Of a DNA stretch of 64,000 bases, positions 48,780 to 61,030 are shown in pieces. Within the stretch, counting starts at the first letter, position 1. The number at the start of each line of letters is the position of its first letter. Under the pieces are notes generated by a model, which saw nothing but the letters and a program-made list of their open reading frames with translations, made no database searches and was not told the DNA's origin. This DNA is from Rhododendron vialii (Eukaryota > Streptophyta > Magnoliopsida > Ericales > Ericaceae), in the NCBI RefSeq assembly GCF_030253575.1, contig NC_080567.1, positions 36,795,501 to 36,859,500 on the forward strand, in the 5' to 3' direction. A program made the translations under genes and the position numbers.

Positions 48780-49375
48780 TTGGATACTTGGAGGGTTTTT
48801 TTTTCGGTCAACTATACCGTGTTTCCTTCTTTTTTCTTTTTGTGAATGGGATCGGAAATTTATGGCTGCCAAAAGACCCGCTGGCTATGAGATGAAAATG
48901 CATAGCAGTCTTGAGTTGGGAGTTTTGCTGGGTGCGAGGATACTCCTCTACTATGTAGTTCGTATTTTGTGGAGAGATTTATTTGTAGATTGTTGTATCT
49001 AGCATATGCCTGATTTACTGTTCCCTGTTCTGCGAAATGAATTTTTGAAGCACCATTTCCAACGGTCTTAGAATCGTTAATGTTGTGTATTATTCATTGT
49101 ACACATTCTGAACTTCCAAAATAAATTCACCTATTTCTTCTTCTTTTTTTGGATACTATTGCGGCAGGCCGGGATTGTGAATCAAGTGGTTTGCAGTGTT
49201 TTATACTAGTTGCTTCCAAAGTTTGAAGTTCACTTGTAATTTCGGTTTGTACCGCAAGGAAACAGAGAAACCCAGGGAGTAAATTTTAGGGAGCAGCAGT
49301 ACTATGAAACGGTATCAACGGAAGAATGTTACCACCCGTGGGATTTGAGTTGTTTGTTCATATGAAATTCACTAT

Positions 49376-49510
49376 ATGAATCCAAAAGTAATACTTATCG
49401 ATATTCGTTGGAGCTGATTTTTGACAGGGCCTCATAAAATAATATTTAAAAATTTATTAATATTTTTTAAAATTTTTGTGAGATCCAAAATGGGTCTAAA
49501 CACATTTTTT
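49376..49510. mobile_element. Half-copy of the 27.2-kb foldback family
   Basis: CCAAAAGTAATACTTATCGA and the following TTGGAGCTGATTTTTGACAG match the right arm of 27236-27617. The left arm is missing. Confidence 0.6.
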
Positions 49511-50598
49511 TCTTACGTGGTTCTTTTCATATTGCGGAGCTCTTTGAACAATTGGTGAAGTTGTGGGTCCACGCTAATTCATGTCAGTTTGAAGTATTTG
49601 CTATTTGTCATTTTACGAATCATCTTCTTAATCTTAACTTGGTCATCAAGCCACGAGATCCACAGGTCCCCGCACAAATTAAATTCTGATCGGTAAATTA
49701 CGATTCCTCTATCTTTCGTAGACTCTTAACAGGCTTTTGGAAATACTTGCGCCGGGCAAAATTGTATGACAAAGATACTAAAGGAACCACTTCAACAGTA
49801 TCATTCTTGATGTTCGTATGTTGTTTCTTCAAACCTCAAAAGAACCTTACGTGTACTCTAAAAACTTGTGGTTTTGGCCTTTGATCTCCATCTGTTTTTT
49901 TTTCAATTGCTCGCCACGAAATCAATTTAACAATCTTCTATATATATATATATATATATATTTGCAGTAGGAAATTACGAGAGTTATTGAGTAATCAATA
50001 TTGTTGATAACGCTCAACAATTGAACTAAAGTACTATTGTTTACGAACTTATTCAACAAGATAAGTGAGTTTTCACATTAAACCGGTCCTTGTTAAATAA
50101 TATCAAGTAAATGAGAGAGAATCATGAGAAACTCACTCACACTGTCTAACCTTATAGAACATTTCATCCACATTAACGCCCTTCGCATTTTGAAACAGAA
50201 CTTTGTTAACTGGTCACTATTCATCTCTCTTTAGCCCTTTTCATCTAAGTAACTAACATTTCCTCTCTCTCTCTCTCTCAATCTTTTTACATTAATTTCG
50301 TGTATTTTGATCGGTAGGATTTATACATGAAACATATAGCACTATAAGATTTTTTTTCACTGTTTACGTTTTACACTCAAGTGTAGTGAATAAGACAAAC
50401 CATGTGGGACCCAGTATAATTAGTGAGAGAAATTGCAATATCTAAACAGTGTTTTTAGTGGATGCGGATTTAGATCATAATAACTTTATCTCACATGAAA
50501 GTCTTACTTTTCTTACGTATTTACTTTTATTTTTTTGAAAAGCTTTTTCTTACGAAGTTTAGAGTGGAACAAATGATAGAAAAAAATACAGTAATACC

Positions 50599-50800
50599 TT
50601 ACTGGACCTCGGGATGCTGTAAAGCAATTCTCAATAGAGCGTCCTGCAGGACACATCAGAATCGTCCATATCGATAATCAATGGTCCGAATTGAAAACAA
50701 ACTCGTTTCTAATTGCGATCGTTGAAAACACTTCTGGATGATCCACATGCGCCCTGCAGGGCTCTACAAGAAGCTGATTTGCATCATCCTAGATCCATAC
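50599..50800. mobile_element. Insert of about 200 bp specific to the duplicate
   Basis: It interrupts sequence that is continuous at about 26700 in the other copy. The inner ends show inverted words GTCCTGCAGGAC / GCCCTGCAGGGC, and GAATCGTCC against GGATGATCC. A MITE is likely. Limits are approximate. Confidence 0.55.
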
Positions 50801-51158
50801 TTACGCAAAACCCAATCTTGTGAAAGGGAGAATCGTGAGGAATGTGTGATGTGTCATATCCAGCCCCAAAGGCGCACCTGGCACTTCTTGTGTGGCACGT
50901 TTGATGACGATCACACGGTATTGTCCGAAGAACCATTGCCAGATATGATCCCCTAACGTACTACCAAAAAAATGAGATTCTTGCCTGGCTTTCTTTTGGC
51001 TGAAGAAAGCTTCGGATGCATTAGATCACAACCTATGGGGGTAGTTATACATGAAAAATATATATTTAAATAGTAACTTCGAAAAGGAAATTTTTTTATT
51101 TGAAAAAAAGTTGAAAGAATACGACCTTACCACCAAAGGGTGCAAATTCAAATGAAAG

Positions 51159-52121
51159 TAGGGATGGCAAGTGTACCCGCCCCGTTCCATCTCGAATGGG
51201 GCGAGTTTTTTCACTCCATTTTTTGGGGTTCGGGTCGGGGTAAAATTTCCAAAAACCCGCCCGGGTTCGGGGCGAAAGTACCCCGCCCCAATGAGGGATC
51301 TCGCACGGCCTTACCGTGCGAGACTCCCCTTTCCCGATCGAATTGCGACGATCCGAGCCGCTCAAAGTATGCAGAACTTGATTTTAAGGGTACCCGCGAG
51401 AAATCAGCAAAAAAAATGATCGGGAAGGGCTTGATCCGAACAGTTTTTTACTGAACCGTTCAATGAAAAACTGTTCGGATCAAGCTCTTCCCGATCAGTT
51501 TTTTTGCTGATTTCTCATGGGTACCCTTAAAATCACGTTCTGATCACTTTGAGCGGCTCGGATCGTCGTAATTCGATCGGAAAAGGGGAGTCCCGCACGG
51601 TAAGGCCGTGCGGGATCCCTTAGGAGATCCGGACTGTATATATATATATATATATATTTGTGTGTGTGTGTGTGTGTGTGTGTATATACTTATATACATG
51701 TCCTTTAATTTTTTTAGCATTAATCCAAAAAACAATGTTTTTTTACTATCAAGTAGTCTAATCAAATTTAAAAAATAAATAAAAATTGATATTTATTGAT
51801 GTTTAGTGGATTTTTTAAAAAGTTTTCTTCAAATATTTATAATAAATCCTACACATAAAGAAATGGAATGAAGTATCTAAAATACTGATTGCAATTACAA
51901 GTTTAGATAAAACCGTGATACCAAAAGACACAAAAATAATTTCAAAACTTTTATTTTTTAGATAATTTTTATTCTTATTTTGCATTTTTTTTAATTTTTT
52001 ACTTATAGTTTAATTTTTATGGGGCGGGGCGGGTAAACTCGGGTCGGGTCGGGTAATGATTTTCAGGTCGGGGTATGCAAAAATAAATAAAAAATCCCGC
52101 TCCGTCCCGTTGCCATTTCTA
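51159..52121. mobile_element. Non-autonomous hAT element with 8-bp target duplication
   Basis: The ends TAGGGATGGCAA and TTGCCATTTCTA are imperfect inverted repeats. AATGAAAG flanks both sides (51151-51158 and 52122-52129). Subterminal GGGGCGGG / CGGGTCGGG words lie at both ends, as in many plant hAT elements. It has no transposase. A foldback MITE (51292-51622) and AT/GT microsatellites (51637-51687) lie inside it. Confidence 0.9.
51292..51622. mobile_element. GC-rich foldback MITE nested in the hAT element
   Basis: Arms of about 160 bp are near-perfect inverted copies (T(G/A)AGGGATC(T/C)CGCACGG, CGATCCGAGCCGCTCAAAGT, GGGTACCC, AACTGTTCGGATCAAG), meeting near 51455. It interrupts the GC-rich subterminal part of the hAT element, so it inserted later. 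Confidence 0.88.
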
Positions 52122-52618
52122 AATGAAAGCTTATCAAGCATCCCAAAAAAGTTGCAAATTATCTAATCCTCACCCCTCTTGTTATTTATTTTTCCTGGTT
52201 TCTTCATTTTGGCTCTACTGTACATTTCCCGACTATTTCGTTGCACCCAGAAAAAAACTTGTCTACTTCGTTACACTTGCCCTATCATTCATCGAGGAAC
52301 TTCCATTCCCCTTTCATTTTCGCAAAATCTGCGGTCTGCACACAGCAATATAGCTTTAACAGATTGGAAATGCCTAAAAGTAAGTAATATAAGATTGTTA
52401 GCTGAGATAAACAGATGAGGAATAATGACAAGGGAAGTTTTGAGAGCAAAAAGTTGAAAAGAAACAAATGGCTTATCTAATTCAAATTCCCAAAGACTAT
52501 ACATGGCAGTGCAAGAACAAACAGTAGAGGGACTAAATATTTTTTGAAACAAAGTACCGCTGCCATAGTCCAGTAATGTGAAGACATCCGGCTCGGATGA
52601 ACTACATATCCCAACTAC

Positions 52619-55600
52619 TCAGACCACTTTTCGATGCCCGCCAAAGGCCCAAATCTGCAGGCAGAAACAGAATTTATAGGAGTTAGAAAGGAAAAAAGGA
52701 CTGCAATTTTCTAGCAATGAAACGCAGCACAAGGAGGAATGCAGACCTGGAATGATAAAACAACAAGCAAGCTATAATAGGCCGTGGTAGGAATCAGGCT
52801 CACCTTCAGATTTGTATCCCAACTTCCTGTACACAAGGCACTCCCATCAGACGACAAGCCCAAACAGCTGATCCGACCCTCGTGTGAGTTTTGAAGAGAT
52901 CCCAAGTTCAACACCACCTGTAAACAGGAAAGACAAAGTAAGAAAGTTGAGCAGAGAGAAAGAACATCTAAGTTAGTAATGTGAAGGTTCACTATTTATT
53001 AAATACTACTTCCCATTCATTCTTAATCTCTCATAAATAGAAACTAACAAACCTTCAGAGCCAAGGTGACTCGAAAAAACAAAGATCTGGTCCCTCTACA
53101 TGTAAAGGCTAACCATGCCAGAAAGGCATCACCTGATGCATCTATTTTCCAGACACAACCACTACCGTTAAACTAGGGTTATGGAAATTCAAGATATACT
53201 TATTTCAACTTTATAGGTCTTTCATTTTGTTTTCTAGAAACACGAGAAGTCTATGATACCAAGGACTAATTATGTACACTCTAACACAGACGAAGCAAGA
53301 ATCCATAAGAATCTCCCTCCATGATTATGGTATAACTAAAGATAGTCAAATGGAAGAAATATCTACCCTCGCCAGTAAAGTGTCCCATACATAGCAATCT
53401 CCGTTAGAGTACCCAGCAAAGAGGAGCCTTCCTGATGTGGAGAAAGCAATGGAAGTGACATGCCGGTCATCGTTATCACCATTCTGTTGAGAGTATACTT
53501 GGAGCTGGTGCCCAGTCCTAATATCAAATAACCTGCAAGTCCCATCATCTGAACCAGTTCCGAATCTATTCCCATCTGGGAAGAACTTCACGGCATTGAC
53601 ATCTCCTTCATGACCATGAAATGTCCGGACCGCTCGACTAGCAACACGAGTGTCCCACAATCGGGCAGTTGCATCACACGAACCAGACAGAAACGTTCTT
53701 GAGTTTGATCCATTAATCGAGACACTGAGAAAATAAGGTGATGGAATCAAAAGAAAGCATCGTTAAGTACAGGATAAAAGACCATCAACAGTAAGTTTAT
53801 AGAGCAGGGAAGTAACTACCAAATCACAATCTTATTCAAGAAAAGAATTATTAAGATCTGCATAGATTCTATTATTGGAAAGATGGAAACTTTATCTTTA
53901 TGTGGGGGCCCTTCCTCTACTCTCAGGTAACGTAGACTGATAGTCACACAACTTGCTGTTGGCCCCATTCCGGTTTCTTTAAAAAAAGAATTTTTAGAAA
54001 AAGAAGGTAATTTCAAGCTCAAAAATCATGTGTTTACGCAAATAATTTTTCTACGAATATGAATCTTGTTTGATAAATCTCATTGAGATCTTTTAAATGG
54101 TGCAAAAAAAATTGAAATATTATTTTTCATTTTCATTATATTTGAGTTTGAAATTATCTTCTTTTTGAAAAAGAAGGTTTAGAAATAAAGCGGAACGGGG
54201 CCAGTCTATAGAGGTTATGTACCGAGTTCATGATATCACTCAAAGTCCTTGAGCAGAAAACGTTTAGAGGTCATCATTGGTGGTGGAATAGTTGGGAACA
54301 TATGTATGGTTGTGGCAGATATCCAAGTGATAAGTTTTTGAGACCTTTAAAACTTTAACTTCAGAAGAACTTCCACAACTGTCAATCGAAGGAAAGCAGA
54401 AAATTGTTCGCGTTAGCATCAACTCCAAAAATTGATTGTTCAATTTTATCTACTACCGTATCGTTTCCAAATGAATTACAGCCAACAAAATTTGGAAATG
54501 GAGTAATTAGATTGAAATGAGTATATTAGATTGGATTTGTGAGTCAACTACTCATGCACTTACTTCTGCCTTCAACTATGAGCTGAAACAAGAAAAGGTT
54601 TCAACCAGTACAAATATCGCTATAAAAAAGAATAACCAAATTAGGCACGCTAATTTGGAATCCAGAGAGTACCTCAGCACATCAGCAGTGTGTCCGCACT
54701 GGAATTCGCCTCCAAAAACAGAAGTTCTCTGGCCCGTAGTTATGTCCCATAAAACACAAGTCTGATCACCCGAACTTGTTATTAGGTGAATCTCTTCATC
54801 CGGAACATATTGGCAACAAGAAACATAACCCTTATGCCCACTAAGCGTTCTTGATACAGGTATATTCCCGTCTCTGTCAGTCGGAGAATTCAGGTTGAAG
54901 ATGGAGCATACGCTGTCAAGCCCACCACACGCAACAGATTGACCAGTTGGAGAGAAGGCACATGTCATGACCCAAGCACAAGGTAACTTTATGGCGTGAG
55001 TTTTCTGGCTTGTGAGAGCATTCCACACTATTAGCTTCCCATCTTGAGATGCACTGACAACGTGATTCTTTTCCAGAGTCCAGTCTAGCGAATAAACCTG
55101 CAAAATGTCTCACGGATTAAAATCCTGCCTTACACCGATGTCAATATAATGTTGCCATGTTAAATACTTACAGTAGTATTATTCATAAGTCTCCCAATAT
55201 TCAATAACCATTCAAGTATTAGTAATTATATTACCCAACATGGGAGTAACATTAGACCCTATACATATGTTGGGTATAATATTAACGCATTAGCACAACA
55301 ATAACATTACCCATTTAATCCCCAATCGATGGGGATAAAGGTGGGCGAAGATTGGAGACACATCTAACCTTTGACAACATATGCACAAAGTGGCTGCTCT
55401 AAGAAAGTTTTACCACTAAAATAGCAACCCCCTATACCTCCAAGTACTAACATGACATTAACCACCTAATAAATTTCTTAACACTAGTTTTAGTTCAACA
55501 AATACATAATGGTCTCAAAAAGCTTCTCCCCAATTTTCCTAATTTGATTCCATTCTCCCAGATTGTCTGGAGGCAATTCCGAAACCAATGGGAGAAGGAA

Positions 55601-56118
55601 AACCACTAGCACCGTAGCATCCCACTCCAGGTACCGGTTTTGATTGCATAGCATCACCTTAGTCCATTTCCTAGGTCACATTCAAAACCAGAAGTTAAGA
55701 GTTCACTTTCTTCTACTTACGTGTAGCAACATTCTTACAAATGGGAAAAATTGAACTGAAACAGGGTAGAAACTTCCACCCAATTCACCTCTTTTCAGCT
55801 TCCAACCAAAAAAATCAACAGAAGCAAACAATTCCACTAAAACACTAATGTAGATACACTCGTATATATGTATAGATATGAAATTTGTCACAATTGTGAA
55901 CCCTACCTTACCGGTATGACCCTGCAGTGTCCTACAACAGACCAGATCCGTCGGGCCGAAACAAACCGGAGTCCTCCCTTGGGACCTTGCGTACCCCGCC
56001 ACTGCAAATTTTATCACCGAAAACCAAACAGATCTGAGCAAAACTAACACGTGCTGCAATCAACGGTGTCAAAGAACACAAAAGGAAACTAGAAAATAAA
56101 CAGAGCAGAAAAACGAGT

Positions 56119-56156
<38 letters not shown>

Positions 56157-56268
56157 TTGAACCATCTGTGTCGAGAAGAAGAAGACGCTTCTGCTTCAAG
56201 CGTTCTCTGAGGGAATTTACGGTATCCGTAGAAGCCACGAGGCGCTCTTTCAGCTCCGTAACTGACAT
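52619..56268 (-). CDS. AGB1: Heterotrimeric G-protein beta subunit
   Basis: Six minus-strand exons join in frame to 377 aa, the same length as Arabidopsis AGB1: 56268-56163, 56001-55907, 55097-54673, 53724-53367, 52917-52804, 52654-52619. The start [20 protein letters not shown] and the following [15 protein letters not shown] form the N-terminal coiled coil that binds the gamma subunit. WD40 repeats follow, with typical blades such as [46 protein letters not shown] and [13 protein letters not shown]. The protein ends in [20 protein letters not shown]. With gamma it anchors G-alpha at the plasma membrane and signals in growth, stomatal and defence responses. All splice sites are GT-AG and no break is seen. 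Intron 2 (55098-55906) is the second largest. Confidence 0.97.
56119..56154. repeat. GA microsatellite in AGB1 intron 1
   Basis: (GA)n on the plus strand (CT on the sense strand), just downstream of the exon 1 donor (56162). The intron is only 161 bp, so the tract is a sizeable part of it. Confidence 0.9.
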
Positions 56269-56386
56269 TTTGGGGGGGGATTTCAACGGGTTACAGCCAT
56301 TTTGAAGCTTTGGTTTGAAACCTGATCTACATCCTAGTCAATTGGCAACTGATGACTCGTGAGAGAGAGAGAGAGAGATTGGCGTT

Positions 56387-56425
<39 letters not shown>

Positions 56426-56560
56426 GCTTGCGTGTGTGCAGGGGTGGGGGAGGTTCCGACCAGTTTTCAGAGGGAAGGGTGACGTGTCGTGCTGACGAGA
56501 GGATTAGTAGGTATGGCGTCACATGATGTTCTGTGGGTCCCCAAAATGATACAGTTGACT
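56269..56560 (-). promoter_or_regulatory. AGB1 leader and proximal promoter
   Basis: On the sense strand this has CT-rich sequence with microsatellites at 56359-56378 and 56390-56421, typical of a TATA-less plant housekeeping leader. No clear TATA box is seen. Confidence 0.45.
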
Positions 56561-57379
56561 ATGACAGACTATTAAATGACAACCAAGTGGTGTCTGCTCT
56601 TGTAGTATCTTCTCTGCTAATAATGTCAAGTTACAGAATATAACTTCATTTTTCCTTTTCTCTTTTTATTTTCTATTACTACGACAACTCCATAATTAGG
56701 TGTTTGGGCCAGTTGGCACACACTTTAAAATAATTTCAAGACTCTGAAGTTAAGGATCGGGCAAACATCTAATAGATCTAAAAGAGTTGATACTACCCAG
56801 AAGGCTTTGAAATTAAGACTCTAGAAGAAAGCAAATCTATGTGACTGTCTTAGGCCTTGACCCCCGGCCAGGCCAACCCCGAGGCTAAAAATTCATTTTC
56901 TCCTGGAAAAAAATAGAAAGAAGGGAAAAATTAGAGGCTGTTTGGGAGCCGAATTCTCCATTCTCATTCTCCATTTTTCCAGTTTCTCCATTTGGGAGAT
57001 GAATTGTGACAATACATTATCTCACTATGCATTTTCAAAACTATAGTTTAGAGGCACAATTTAATAATCACCCTGGAAGAAAATTTCCATTCTCATTTTG
57101 AATTATCAATTTCTAGTGAGAACAAAAAGACCCAACTACCCCTGGCCTTTTACAATAATTCTGAAAGTGATGATAAGGATATGGACTTTGTGAGGACTGC
57201 AATTTGGGATTTCATTTTCGTGCGCAACAATATACGTTAGATACTTTTGCAAGGCTTTGTCATATGGTGGTAAATTATTTTATGGACTATAATGTCTGAA
57301 TTATACAACACCTCCAAACCTCAAATTCTGTAGATTCCATAGGAATCGCTAACAAAATGAAAAGGGCAAAGTACAAATT
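56561..57379. other. Spacer, no gene seen
   Basis: AT-rich sequence. A word cluster ATTCTCCATTCTCATTCTCC near 56952-56971 may be the remnant of a MITE end. Confidence 0.4.
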
Positions 57380-58032
57380 AAGTGTGAGCAAAAAATCCGT
57401 CAAATTGCGAATTCATGAGTCCAAACCAATCCAAACCAAATGATTTGGTTTGGTTTTTAAGTAGTGTGGTTTGGTTCCGATTTTAAAAAATTAGAAACTG
57501 CATTAAATGGTTTGATCTTTGGATTTACGTTAATGGTTTCTGTTCCAAACCAATCCGAACCGTATATTTATATAACTCATTTAATTTAGATATACCAAAT
57601 ATACATGAGAGTTATATATAGTCAACTAATTTTCTAAATTAATAATCTATTCAATCCACCGTCCTATTTAGTATTTATTTACTGCCAAAATTATTTAGTA
57701 TAAATTTCTATATATCACAATTCATTCCTATAATTGTGGTTCACCAAAAACACATGGTATATAATGCTTCATTCACGGTTCAATTAATTCCTAAATTTTT
57801 ATAAATGAAAACCAATTCTTAGTTATCTCCACATTTTTGAGTACTTAAATACTTTACGAAGATGATATATCAGTTTCAAGTAAACTTTGGTTTGAAACCA
57901 AAACCGAACTGTAGTCTAATGGTTTGGTCGTATACTTTTTGTGGGTTGGTTTGATTTTTCAAATTCATAATCCATAGATAGTGGTTTGGTTTACTATGAA
58001 ACCGAACCAATCCGATTCATACTCATTCTTAG
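57380..58032. mobile_element. MITE-like block rich in (T)TGGTTTGG / CCAAACCAA words
   Basis: CCAAACCAATCC occurs near the left end and GGTTTGGTTT with CCGAACCAATCCG near the right, with an AT-rich middle. The ends themselves pair only weakly (AAGTGTGAGCA and its partner CTCATTCTTAG), so the limits are approximate. Confidence 0.45.
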
Positions 58033-58439
58033 TACAGATTACCTCCTCATGGTTTGACATTTTAACACTGTTGTTGTTTACATGTGATCAGATTCATGTT
58101 CTTACAAGTAACTGATTTTGATGGCTATTTGGAGAGGACGAGCTTGAGCCCAGCTTCAGTCAGAGCCGGACATCTAATGGGTGGCGAGATGGAGGAAGCT
58201 GGTTTGCGAGCTTGAAGATTTTTAGATCCTAACAAGAAATTAATTAGAAAATCATTTTGGTGAGTGAACCAAACAATAGACATTGTGGTCTAAGGTTAAA
58301 TTTGGTCTACAAAGGTTTGGGGAGAGAGAGAGCGCACGTGCGCAAGAACACTATGAACAAGAGAAAGCTGTCAAGAGTACAGAAAAGTAAGCCAAATACC
58401 TAGGACTCCTTCTACCACCACACCCATTTACACATTCAT

Positions 58440-58690
58440 TCGCACACTCATATTCATAACAAAGGTGGAGCTCGCACATACTACACATCCAGTGTGTGTG
58501 GGCCCCACCCTTGTTGTGAGTGTGGGTGTGTAAATAGGTGTGTTATTAGAATTATTGAATACCTAAAGCGAAACAATAGAGCTAGTCCCACACTCATATT
58601 CACACCCAAACACACACTTACCACTCATATGAGTGGTGTCCCACACACACTACACATTCTAGTGTGTGTATGGGGCTCACCACTTATAGT
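58440..58690. repeat. Inverted-repeat clusters of ACACTCATATTCA and CACACACTACACAT
   Basis: Two adjacent imperfect hairpins (about 58440-58535 and 58589-58675) share the words CACACTCATATTCA, TACACAT and TAGTGTGTGT. They look like two copies of one small foldback. Confidence 0.5.
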
Positions 58691-58703
58691 ATAACAATAA
58701 ATG

Positions 58704-59121
58704 GGGGGGGGGGGGGCGCGCTGTCCCTTTCCCTTAAAGGGACAGCAGTGTGCTGTCCCGGCAGAGGGGGTCCCGCTGCGGTCTCGCTCCAACGATCGGA
58801 AACGTTTATTTCGTAGAGCTCGTTAAGTTGAACAAGTATGCAAAAAATCAGTTTGATTCGATATCTTTAAGTGCCTGATCGGAACACATATAACTTGTCA
58901 ATAATAGGTTCTAGTAGATTTGATCCAGTGTTTTGGATCCATTCTTTTTAAGACAAAAAGGTTTCGATTAGACACTTAATGATATCCGATCGAGCTGATT
59001 TTTTTACATATTTGTTCAACTTGTAGAGTTGTACGAAGTGAACGTTTCCAATCGTCGGAGTGAGACTGGAGCGGGGCCCCCTGGGCCGGGACCTGTCTCT
59101 TGAAGGGACAACACACCCCCT
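58704..59121. mobile_element. Foldback MITE, about 415 bp
   Basis: The left arm (GGGACAGCAGTGTGCTGTCC, CGATCGGAAACGTTTA, GTTGAACAAGTATGCAAAAA) and right arm are inverted copies at moderate identity. The left end adjoins a G-run. The terminal zone contains its own small palindrome (CCTTAAAGG). Confidence 0.8.
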
Positions 59122-59136
59122 AGTCCATAAGAATAA

Positions 59137-59556
59137 GGCTCCGTTTGTTTCGATGTAAAATGTTTTATAATGTAAAATATTTTTTTTAGTAATAAATTTC
59201 AAATTTTTATTTTTCGGTTTTGGTTGGCACTTGAAAAATATTTTTCAGAAATTGACAAAAATAGTGTAGAGATAGGGGGGCTTAAATTGAATGGTGGAGA
59301 GATCTGAGAATATTGGAATTGAACGTGGGTCATGACTGATGATCGAGAAAATTGAGCAGTGACAATTACAGTAAAAGGCAGCGAATTAATTTCGAAAAAT
59401 AACTTACGGAAGATTTAAGGGTAAGTTATTTTCATCCAATTAATGAAAAATATTTTACATGTAAAATATTTTCCTCATTTTTACACAACCAAACACCGAA
59501 AAATAGGTAAAATATTTTACTGAAAAATATTATTTTACGCCTAAACAAACAGAGCC
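59137..59556. mobile_element. Tourist-like MITE with TAA target duplication
   Basis: The ends GGCTCCGTTTGTTT and AAACAAACAGAGCC are inverted repeats, flanked by TAA on both sides (59134-59136 and 59557-59559). TIR sequence and 3-bp TAA duplication fit PIF/Harbinger (Tourist). The element is 420 bp and non-coding, with subterminal TAAAATATTTT inverted words. Confidence 0.88.
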
Positions 59557-59559
59557 TAA

Positions 59560-60118
59560 ATGAAAATGATTTTGTTATATCAAAAATGCTAGGAACACAA
59601 CAATGCAAACATAATCTCTTACATACATGTGAAGCCCACACGCACTAATATGTGTGGACCGACCCCACATGTATGTGAAAAGTTATTATTTGATGTTGTG
59701 TTTAAATTATTATATATGTAGCATTTTTCCTAAACATAATCTTCAGATATGCTGATTGTACAACAAAGCCATGTGCACCCTGTTAGATATCTTCCCAGTC
59801 CCAAGTAAAGACGTACATCATCGCCGATGTTGCAAACCAAGAAAAATAAAGGTGCAAAACCAAATTTGGTTAAAGTCCATACCAATTGGCACCCTAATAT
59901 TTAATGTCCTAATCCAAGTAGCAAACAACCATGCGCGCTCGGGCACACACGCAAACATATTCATAGTTTATAAGGAAAAAGAATGCAGTACATGTTCTTC
60001 TATTAAAAAGAGAGAGTGAAAACTGATGTTGTATAGCCAGCGATCTATCACAAGAAGTGATATATCAAAAATGGGAGCATCAAATGTAGAGTAAAAAAAA
60101 AAACTACATAAACTACAA
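59560..60118. other. Spacer, no gene seen
   Basis: AT-rich, with a short inverted pair around CACATGTATGTGA near 59630-59680. No gene. Confidence 0.4.
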
Positions 60119-60355
60119 TTGACAATCATAGTTGTTAAAAACATACGATACATGATACGTATGCTACGATTTGTATCGTCTGTTTCGGATAACGATATGT
60201 ATCCCACCTTGTATTCCTTTTGCATAGAAATCCTACGATACAACCGCTTATCCTGCGATTTATACATGTATCCTAATTCGGTACATATCCTACGATTACT
60301 TATTAAGAAAAAGTCGGACTATCCTAATTCGGTACATATCTGTGAACGTTGTTGA
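60119..60355. repeat. Degenerate TACGATA / GGTACATATC repeat block
   Basis: The words CATACGATACATGATACG, TCCTACGATACAACC, TATCCTGCGATTTATAC and a duplicated TATCCTAATTCGGTACATAT (near 60269 and 60320) make a short irregular repeat block. Confidence 0.55.
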
Positions 60356-61030
60356 AGTATAAACTAAATTTAGTATTATTGCACAAGAAAGTTAAGTCTA
60401 AACAACTCCTCTTCTCCTTTCCCCTCCTCCATTGGGTTCCATACCCATGTGCGGCGGCGGGAGGGGAAGGTCATGCTACTTTTTCGACTCTCTTTTTTTA
60501 TTTTTTTTCTTTTTTTCTTCCGTCTCTCCAAATCAACGACTTGTCGTTTGCTCTGTAAGAGTTTTGTCTCTCGTTTTAAGAGAGTTGTTAGTTTCATCTT
60601 TGAACGAATTTTCTCTACAGATCGGATTCTCTCAATCGATGTTGCTTCACAACGATATTTGTGCTTCAACATTCTATACTTACACTATGTCTTTGGCGGG
60701 GCAACTCGTGGCAGCTTGGTAGATCTGTAGTTTTTAGGAGTTCATTGGAGCGCATTTGATCATCTGGGTATTTGGTGTCTTTTGTCCTTTGCACTTTTTC
60801 TCGTCTGAGACTCCTAATTAGATGTTAGACAGTTTAAAAGTGTTGTTGTTGCATCAGGCCATGCCTGGATTAGAATTAAAGATATCGATTGCCTTGTGAT
60901 TTACTCATTTTGTATTTGTTAGACGATGAGTTTGGCTTTGTCCAAGTTCTTTATAATGATCTCTGTTTTGTAAGTGTTGCTGGACGTTTAACGATACAAT
61001 CTTCTCACTTGACCAAAAAAAAAAAAGGCA
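60356..61030 (+). mobile_element. Poly(A)-tailed segment, possible retroposon
   Basis: A transcript-like stretch (pyrimidine-rich first third, then mixed sequence) ends in a 13-A run at 61014-61026. It resembles a retrotransposed 3' UTR or LINE tail. No target duplication or known domain was found. Confidence 0.25.

Larger units (their letters stand above)
46930..51118 (+). repeat. Direct segmental duplication of 18.1-27.65 kb
   Basis: Three blocks of this segment match the coatomer region in order and orientation: 46930-49330 with 18098-19995, about 49345-49375 with 24288-24355, and 49545-51118 with 25555-27656. By eye identity is roughly 90-95 percent. Gaps correspond to the inverted-terminus elements, the 512-bp hairpin with the orphan gene, and two MITEs present only at 18-27 kb. 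In turn, the MITE at 47501 and an insert at 50599-50800 are present only here. Confidence 0.9.

Noticed and set aside
51140-51454. 104-codon plus-strand frame and its antisense counterpart
   Set aside because: Both read through the hAT end and the nested hairpin arms. They are not protein-coding.
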